This document shows, in pieces, positions 32,995 to 37,959 of a DNA stretch of 37,959 nucleotides (positions are counted from its first letter, which is position 1; each line of letters begins with the position of its first letter). The notes below the pieces were generated by a model that saw only the letters and a list, made by a program, of their open reading frames with translations, did not search any database and was not told where the DNA came from. The position numbers and the translations under genes were made by a program. Origin of the DNA: DAOTTW01 sp034437615 (GTDB taxonomy: Bacteria; Chloroflexota; Anaerolineae; Aggregatilineales; Phototrophicaceae); assembly GCA_034437615.1 (NCBI GenBank), contig DAOTTW010000051.1, positions 1 to 37,959 of the forward strand. Direction: 5' to 3'.

Positions 32995-34749
32995 CTAGCC
33001 GCGTGCCTGTACCCAGGCCATGAAGCGCCCATAATCCCATGTGTTAATCACGCTTTCGGCTTGCACCCAGCCACGCCGCGCTGTTATGACGCCATAGGGC
33101 AGGGTATCGAACATCGTCGCGCTGTGCGCGTCTGTGTTGATGGCCAGCAACACGCCCATCTCCACCGCCTGACGCGCATACTGTGCATCCAAATCCAGGC
33201 GGCGCGGGTTGCTGTTGATCTCTAGCGCCGTGTTATGTTCTTTAGCGGCTTGCAGCACAGCGTCCATATCCGCGTCAACCGGATCGCGGTCATTGATGTA
33301 ACGCGCTGTGGGGTGGCCGATCAAATCGACGTGCGGGTTGCGGATGGCGTTCAGCAGGCGTTGCGTCACCTGCTCGCGTTTTTGCGTCAGGCCCATGTGT
33401 AGCGATGCCACCACAAAATCCAGCTCGGCCAGCACCTCATCGGGAAAATCCAGCGACCCATCTTCTTTGATGTCCATCTCCGTGCCATGCAACACCTGAA
33501 TGCTAGCGCCCATTTCATCATTGACGCGGCGCACCTCGTCCTGTTGCTGCATCAAACGCTCCACACTCAGGCCATTCGCCTGAACGCTGCGTTGCGAATG
33601 ATCGGTGATGACAATGTATTTCAGGCCGCGTTGCCTGGCTGCTTCGGCCATCTCGCGCACGCTCAGCTTGCCATCGCTATAGGTCGTGTGCATGTGCAGA
33701 TCAGCCTGAATATCGCCCATGCTGATGAGTTGCGGCAATTTTCCCTGACGCGCCGATTCGATTTCACCCGCATCTTCGCGCAGTTCGGGCGCTATCCACT
33801 GCAAGCCGAGGTGGTCATACAGCGCTTCCTCGGTCTCAAAATACAGCTTGTCGGCGTCGGGGATGATCTCGCGCTTATCATCAACCGGGCTGAGCGCGAA
33901 TTCGTTCAGGCTGTAGCCCTGATCCAGCGCTATTTGCCGGATTTTGATGTTATGCGCCTGACTGCCCGTGAAATACTGTATGGCCGTGCCCCAGCGTGAT
34001 TTCGGCACGACGCGCACATCCACCTGCAAGCCGCGCTCTAGCTCGACGCTGCTTTTCGTATCGCCATGACCGAGCACACGCGCCACTTGTGGCAGATTCA
34101 CGACCTTTTCCATGATAGAGGCGGCGTCATCGCTGGCGATCAGAATATCCACATCGCCAATGGTCGGGCGGCCACGCCGGATGCTGCCCGCAATCATGCC
34201 CTCTTGCGCCACATCCAGCGCCAGCAATTCAGCCAGGATGTTTTCGGCGGCGGGTTTGGCTTTGCCGATGGGCGTGCGGCCCCCGCTACGGCGTGCTTGC
34301 GCTGCGATGCCATCCAGAATCTTTTGCTCGCTTTTCGCGCCCATCCCCGGCAGATCGCGTAATTTACCGCCTTCAGCAGCCTGTTTGAGTGCGTCTACGC
34401 TGGTGATGCCCAGTTCATCCCAGAACAGCCTGGCTTTTTTCGGCCCGACGCCATTCAAGCGCTTCACATCCAGCACACCAAGCGGCACCTCGACCTTGCG
34501 CTGCTCATAGAATTCCAGCTTGCCCGTTTGCAGCAACTCACGTGTTTTATCCGCAATGGCCTTACCGACACCGGGCAACTCTTCCAGTGTGTTATCGTCG
34601 GCGTAGGCTTGCAAGCTGCGTTGCAATTCGCGAAATGTCTCGGCGGCGCGTCTGTAGGCGAGAAACTTGAAGCGCGATTCTCCCTGGATTTCGAGGATAT
34701 CCGCGATATTATCGAATACGTCTGCGATTTGCTGGTTGGTCAGGCTCAA
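32995..34749 (-). CDS. polX: DNA polymerase/3'-5' exonuclease PolX
   Basis: A 584-residue family X polymerase that fills short gaps during base-excision repair. An 8-kDa-like N-terminal domain with HhH (ELPGVGKAIADK) comes first, then a second HhH (LNGVGPKKARLFW). The nucleotidyltransferase palm follows with AGSIRRG, GDVDILI (metal-binding Asp pair) and VDVRVV (third Asp). The C-terminal PHP domain carries ADLHMHTTYSDGK, ITDHS, GTEMDI and NTDAHS, metal ligands of the exonuclease/phosphatase site. The length is typical. The start is a TTG at 34749, supported by GAGG eight bases upstream; no in-frame ATG precedes it. Second gene of the operon. Confidence 0.95.
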   Translation of the reverse strand: MSLTNQQIADVFDNIADILEIQGESRFKFLAYRRAAETFRELQRSLQAYADDNTLEELPGVGKAIADKTRELLQTGKLEFYEQRKVEVPLGVLDVKRLNGVGPKKARLFWDELGITSVDALKQAAEGGKLRDLPGMGAKSEQKILDGIAAQARRSGGRTPIGKAKPAAENILAELLALDVAQEGMIAGSIRRGRPTIGDVDILIASDDAASIMEKVVNLPQVARVLGHGDTKSSVELERGLQVDVRVVPKSRWGTAIQYFTGSQAHNIKIRQIALDQGYSLNEFALSPVDDKREIIPDADKLYFETEEALYDHLGLQWIAPELREDAGEIESARQGKLPQLISMGDIQADLHMHTTYSDGKLSVREMAEAARQRGLKYIVITDHSQRSVQANGLSVERLMQQQDEVRRVNDEMGASIQVLHGTEMDIKEDGSLDFPDEVLAELDFVVASLHMGLTQKREQVTQRLLNAIRNPHVDLIGHPTARYINDRDPVDADMDAVLQAAKEHNTALEINSNPRRLDLDAQYARQAVEMGVLLAINTDAHSATMFDTLPYGVITARRGWVQAESVINTWDYGRFMAWVQARG

Positions 34750-34786
34750 GGCATCATCCTCATCACTTTACTTCCTCGTTTTCCTG

Positions 34787-35017
34787 CTATCCGTGTTCGA
34801 TGCGGCCATCCTGCTTATTCACCGCGACTGGATGCCCCTCCACGATGGCATAGCGCAAGTCGCCTGTATTGGCATACACACGCGATGTATAGTAGAACAG
34901 CCACCAATCGCCAGCTTCAGTCGCCTCTGTGATGATAACCTCATCATCTGCGGGTAGCTCAAGGGTTTGTTGCAGATAGTCGGCGGCAATTTGTGCCGCA
35001 GCATGTTGATCTAACAT
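34787..35017 (-). CDS. Small YrhB/Imm35-like domain protein
   Basis: A 76-residue protein (MLDQHAAAQIAADYLQQ...). The pattern ADYLQQ, WWLFYYTSRVYANTGDLRYAIVEGHP, VAVNKQDGRI resembles the YrhB domain (also placed near immunity protein 35). That domain usually has an N-terminal helix, then WxFFYxS and a GxxPIxVxKxDGxI-type tail. Its function here is unknown and no toxin partner is adjacent. ATG 35017 is used; the frame runs further upstream without family sequence. It begins the operon, 37 bases before polX, downstream of an extended -10 promoter at 35079-35087. Confidence 0.65.
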   Translation of the reverse strand: MLDQHAAAQIAADYLQQTLELPADDEVIITEATEAGDWWLFYYTSRVYANTGDLRYAIVEGHPVAVNKQDGRIEHG

Positions 35018-35078
35018 AACGACAAAATCCGTTATTTTTTGCAAGAAATGCCCATAAATTAGAACTAATGTATGCGAC

Positions 35079-35087
35079 ATTATAGCA
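35079..35087 (-). promoter_or_regulatory. Extended -10 promoter of the polX-ligA operon
   Basis: TGCTATAAT on the minus strand (35087-35079): a perfect -10 with extended TGn. Predicted start near 35072. The -35 is weak. Confidence 0.5.
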
Positions 35088-35124
35088 TATCGGGCGGCAT
35101 TTCGGGATATTCTTTGCAAGATGC

Positions 35125-35153
35125 TTGACAGGTTGCCCCACACCCGTTAACAT
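35125..35153 (+). promoter_or_regulatory. Sigma70-like promoter of the trp operon
   Basis: Consensus TTGACA (35125-35130), a 17-base spacer and TAACAT (35148-35153). Transcription would start near 35160, placing the whole T-box leader in the message. It is back-to-back with the minus-strand polX operon promoter. Confidence 0.65.
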
Positions 35154-35189
35154 CAAGCTCATAACTACATAAGCGGTTTCAACATCAAA

Positions 35190-35495
35190 GGCGATGAGCC
35201 GGAAAAGTACGCACACCAAACGGTGTTCAGAGAGCGTGTCATATGCTGCGAGACGCGCACACACGCGGGTGTGGAATGGGCCGGGGAGCTGCACAGGTCA
35301 ACATGCGGCCACGCATCAGTAATCTGTGACGGAAGCGCACCGTTATCATGGCGCAGGGTATCGGCAACACAGCTTGCCCGTACCTGCTGAGCGCCCTGTA
35401 TCACATTTATATTATGTGTGTGCAGGGAATCAAGGTGGCACCGCGGGAATAGACCTATTCTCGTCCTTGAGCACTGTGTTCAAGGCTTTTTTGTC
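35190..35495 (+). promoter_or_regulatory. T-box riboswitch, tRNA-Trp specific, controlling trpE
   Basis: A 5' leader RNA that senses uncharged tRNA. Stem I opens with GCGATGA...GGAAAAGTAC (35191-35210) and carries the conserved AGAGAGC (35231-35237). The specifier region reads GGAATGGGCC with codon TGG at 35277-35279, followed by GGGGAGCTG. Near the end lies the T-box core AAGGTGGCACCGCGG (35432-35446). Its TGGC bulge would pair with a tRNA 3' end GCCA, that is discriminator G, as in bacterial tRNA-Trp. An inner hairpin CGGGAATAG/CTATTCTCG and CAAGG/CCTTG close the antiterminator, which competes with the terminator at 35465-35492. Low charged tRNA-Trp should therefore switch trpE on. Confidence 0.88.
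35465..35492 (+). terminator. T-box-controlled intrinsic terminator
   Basis: CCTTGAGCA (35465-35473), loop CTG, TGTTCAAGG (35477-35485), then C and six T (35487-35492). The 5' CCTTG arm is shared with the antiterminator, where it pairs with CAAGG of the T-box core, so the two folds are mutually exclusive. Confidence 0.85.
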
Positions 35496-35515
35496 TTAAG
35501 AGGAGAGAATAGGCA

Positions 35516-37033
35516 ATGGCATTTGCATCGCAACGCGTGCGGATGGACATCCAGCCAGCGCGGGATCGCATCCATGCGTTATTTCAGCAGGGCGACCTCG
35601 TGCCTGTCCACCGCAAATTATTGGCTGATTTGGAGACGCCCGTTTCCGTTTACATGAAGCTCGTGAAAGCAGGCGACACAGCCTTCTTGCTGGAAAGCGT
35701 CGAAGGGGGCGAGCAAGTCGGGCGCTATTCGTTTATTGGCGTTAATCCAAAGGGCGTTATCTCGTTCAAAGATGGTCAGGTGCAGCACACAGTAGACGGT
35801 GAAACCCGCACCTACCCCATCCCGGAGGGTGAAGACCCACTACACGTCCTGAAGCGCGAAGTCACGCAATACAACGCAGTTGATCTGCCAGGGTTGCCGC
35901 GTCTGGTTGGTGGGGCAGTCGGCTTCATGAGCTATGACATCGTGCGCTACTTCGAGCAACTCCCCGACACAGCCACCAGCGACCTTGATGTGCCCGTTGC
36001 AGCTTTCATGCTGCCGGATACACTCGTGATCTTCGATCATGCCAAGCATCAGCTTATTGTGCTGGCCAACGCACATAATACAGGCAATCCAGAAGCCGCC
36101 TACACCGACGCCGTGAACCGCATTGATCAGATTGTGGTGGCGCTGGGTCGGCAATTACCATCCTCAGCGAATGCAGAGATTGCGCCGCTAGATGAAGACC
36201 TGGTTTCCAACGTGGAGCGCCAAAGCTACGAGGATAATGTGCGCTGCGCAAAGGACTACATCACCGAGGGCGACGCCTTTCAGATCGTACTCTCGCAGCG
36301 CTTCAGCCGCCGCACCAATGCATCCCCACTGACGCTCTATCGGGCGTTACGTGCCATGAACCCCTCACCGTACATGTTCTTGCTGCAATTCAACAAGGAT
36401 TTAACGCTCGTCGGGGCATCACCGGAAATGATGGTGCGCCTGGAAGACGGCATCGCCAGCACACGCCCCATCGCCGGAACGCGGCCACGTGGCCGCACCG
36501 AAGCCGAGGATCACGCATACGAGCAGGATTTGCTGCAAGACCCCAAAGAGCGCGCTGAGCATGTCATGCTGGTGGACCTGGGCCGCAACGACCTGGGCCG
36601 TGTCTGTGATTATGGCAGCGTCAACGTCTCCGAGATGATGCACATTGAGCGCTATTCGCATGTGATGCATATCGTCAGCCACGTTGAGGGCAGGCTGAAT
36701 AAAGATATGGACGCTTACGACCTGATTCGGGCGACATTCCCAGCGGGCACGCTCAGCGGTGCGCCAAAGGTGCGCGCTATGGAAATCATCGAGCAGCTAG
36801 AAGGCGTGCGGCGTGGCATCTACGGCGGTGCCGTCGGCTATTTCAGCTATGACGGCTCGATGGATACCTGCATCACCATTCGGGCGTTGCTGATGCAAGA
36901 GGACCGCGTGTATGTGCAGGCTGGCGCTGGCATCGTAGCCGATAGCGACCCCGCCAGCGAATATGACGAATGCTGGAACAAAGCACGCGCCCTGGCCGAA
37001 GCCATCCGTTACGCTGAAAACGGCCTGATGTAG
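35516..37033 (+). CDS. trpE: Anthranilate synthase component I
   Basis: A 505-residue chorismate-using enzyme that makes anthranilate with ammonia from TrpG, the first step of tryptophan synthesis in the cytosol. The N-terminal domain has the LLES motif (58-61) that forms part of the Trp feedback site. The chorismate-binding C-terminal domain has GDAFQIVLSQRFSR, PSPYMFLL, VGASPEMMVR, RPIAGTRPRG, LVDLGRNDLGRV, SGAPKVRAMEII, RRGIYGGAVGYF and VQAGAGIVADSDP. Length and active-site residues are normal. AGGAG lies ten bases before the ATG. Expression is controlled by the T-box upstream. A PGM-like gene separates it from trpG. Confidence 0.96.
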   Translation: MAFASQRVRMDIQPARDRIHALFQQGDLVPVHRKLLADLETPVSVYMKLVKAGDTAFLLESVEGGEQVGRYSFIGVNPKGVISFKDGQVQHTVDGETRTYPIPEGEDPLHVLKREVTQYNAVDLPGLPRLVGGAVGFMSYDIVRYFEQLPDTATSDLDVPVAAFMLPDTLVIFDHAKHQLIVLANAHNTGNPEAAYTDAVNRIDQIVVALGRQLPSSANAEIAPLDEDLVSNVERQSYEDNVRCAKDYITEGDAFQIVLSQRFSRRTNASPLTLYRALRAMNPSPYMFLLQFNKDLTLVGASPEMMVRLEDGIASTRPIAGTRPRGRTEAEDHAYEQDLLQDPKERAEHVMLVDLGRNDLGRVCDYGSVNVSEMMHIERYSHVMHIVSHVEGRLNKDMDAYDLIRATFPAGTLSGAPKVRAMEIIEQLEGVRRGIYGGAVGYFSYDGSMDTCITIRALLMQEDRVYVQAGAGIVADSDPASEYDECWNKARALAEAIRYAENGLM

Positions 37034-37164
37034 CTTGCATACGGTCGGAGTTCACGCAAAACGTAATGGCTGAAATGTACAGTTTGTTGGTAGCATCTAC
37101 GTGAAGAAAATTGTTAAATTAAGTTAAACGTTATTTCACAAAAGCTACCGACTGGAGTGCTTTT

Positions 37165-37836
37165 ATGTCTGTTAAACGTGTTATTTTTATCCGCCCTGGC
37201 GAAACCGCCTGGAACCGATACAAGCGCTGGCAGGGGCATTGCGAAATCCCGCTTAACGAGAATGGCCGCAAGCAAGCCGCACGCCTGGGGCAATTTGTGC
37301 GCAATACAGGCGTTACCAAGCTCTACAGTAGTGACCTGAGCCGTGCCGCTGAGACAGCGCAAATTCTGGCTGAACACCTGGGCATCGAGCCAATCCTGGA
37401 CGCGCGCTTGCGTGAGCGTGACATTGGTCACTGGCAAGGGCTGACGATGGCCGAGATTCAGGAGTGGTATCCGGGTGAATATGCCAAGCTGCTAGCCGAC
37501 CCAGATGGCCATCAGATCATCGGTAATGGCGAATCCCGCAGTGAGGTCGAGGCACGTGTGTTGTCCTCGTTTGATGATGCCATCAAAGACGATGGCGACG
37601 AAGTGATTGGCATCGTGTCGCATTCCACTGCACTACGTGTGCTGTTGCGGCGCTTAGTGCCGGATAGCAACCCATATGGGCGTAGCTTCTCGAACATGTC
37701 CGTTACGACGCTCATGCGCAACGGTGACGGCGACTGGCGCATCGTGCAATTAGATGATGTGTCACATCTTGAGGGCATCGAGACCCTCTCTGTGCCGGAA
37801 GTCGAGCAAAATCAGAACGAAACCATACCGGATTAA
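37165..37836 (+). CDS. Phosphoglycerate mutase-like protein with catalytic His replaced by Pro
   Basis: A 223-residue histidine-phosphatase-family protein. The family signature RHGET reads RPGET (IFIRPGETAWN): Pro11, codon cct, stands where the phosphoaccepting His should be. Everything else is kept: WQGHCEIPLNENGRKQA, LYSSDLSRAAETA with the second Arg, LRERDIGHWQG with the acid Glu, and VSHSTALR with the second His. Thus it should fold and perhaps bind phosphorylated ligands but not form phospho-His. GGAG sits eight bases before the ATG. It is placed between trpE (131-base gap) and trpG (25-base gap), so probably transcribed with tryptophan genes. A sequencing error (CAT to CCT) cannot be excluded. 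Confidence 0.88.
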   Translation: MSVKRVIFIRPGETAWNRYKRWQGHCEIPLNENGRKQAARLGQFVRNTGVTKLYSSDLSRAAETAQILAEHLGIEPILDARLRERDIGHWQGLTMAEIQEWYPGEYAKLLADPDGHQIIGNGESRSEVEARVLSSFDDAIKDDGDEVIGIVSHSTALRVLLRRLVPDSNPYGRSFSNMSVTTLMRNGDGDWRIVQLDDVSHLEGIETLSVPEVEQNQNETIPD

Positions 37837-37861
37837 ATACCATCACAGAGGACGAGCAAGC

Positions 37862-37959
37862 ATGATCCTGGTCATTGATAACTACGACAGCTTCACCTAC
37901 AACATCGTGCAATTAATCGGCAGCCTGGGCGCAGAAGTTCAGGTGGTGCGCAACGACGC
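37862..37959 (+). CDS. trpG: Anthranilate synthase component II, glutamine amidotransferase (partial)
   Basis: The first 32 codons are present; the gene runs off the right edge. MILVIDNYDSFTYNIVQLI is the standard N terminus of class I amidotransferases of the TrpG/PabA type, which supply ammonia from glutamine to TrpE. GAGGAC lies about ten bases before the ATG. The position after trpE supports trpG, although a shared TrpG/PabA role is possible. The catalytic Cys-His-Glu region lies outside the window. Confidence 0.93.
   Translation, partial: MILVIDNYDSFTYNIVQLIGSLGAEVQVVRND

Noticed and set aside
37081..37164. A separate promoter in the AT-rich gap between trpE and the PGM-like gene
   Set aside because: TTGTTA and TTATTT are present but spaced only 14 bases apart and neither is a good match; not strong enough to list.

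Overview
The window is a stretch of bacterial chromosome, most likely from the phylum Chloroflexota (Anaerolineae-like). That placement is inferred from gene content and style: a DUF4058 protein, a choice-of-anchor I protein, Thr/Pro/Glu-rich single-pass proteins, divergent tyrosine-recombinase-like proteins and a T-box leader outside an obvious Firmicutes context. No 16S gene is present to settle it. Gene density is high and base composition is moderately GC-rich throughout. No prophage, insertion sequence or CRISPR array was seen.

Layout. Positions 1-410 are the 3' end of a 23S rRNA gene and about 643-760 is the 5S gene. From 0.98 to 14 kb comes a mixed set: a secreted S41 peptidase, a Ca2+/Na+ antiporter, a polytopic membrane glycosyltransferase, an EcsC-family protein, a DMT permease, an MFS permease, a small-molecule kinase, a histidine phosphatase, a pentapeptide-repeat protein and a secreted choice-of-anchor I protein. 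From 14.1 to 21.3 kb, seven same-strand genes follow: a tyrosine-recombinase-like protein that has lost its nucleophile, a membrane-anchored glycoside hydrolase, a membrane-anchored solute-binding domain, a small membrane protein and three glycosyltransferases (GT4, GT4, GT9). The last six look like an envelope or exopolysaccharide cluster.

From 21.3 to 24.5 kb the minus strand carries DUF4058, glycerol kinase and an alpha/beta hydrolase. An acyl-CoA dehydrogenase (plus strand) is followed by a clear promoter, initiator tRNA-Met, a second CAU tRNA and a strong terminator. Next come a second degenerate recombinase-like protein and an acidic repeat-bearing membrane protein. From 35.0 down to 28.1 kb a tight minus-strand operon runs YrhB-like protein, PolX, SH3-domain membrane protein, LigA with a large insertion, GNAT acetyltransferase, RlmI-type methyltransferase. 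It joins a gap-filling polymerase and a ligase, so a DNA-repair role is plausible.

From 35.1 kb to the right edge lies a tryptophan operon: sigma70-like promoter, a T-box riboswitch reading UGG with a TGGC bulge that fits tRNA-Trp, an intrinsic terminator, trpE, a phosphoglycerate-mutase-like protein whose catalytic His is Pro, and the start of trpG.

The points most worth a second look are the tRNA-Trp T-box, the His-less phosphatase homologue between trpE and trpG, two recombinase-fold proteins without a normal active site, the LigA insertion inside a LigA/PolX operon, and a recurrent extended -10 element (TGCTAT..T), in one or two cases placed so that transcripts would be nearly leaderless.
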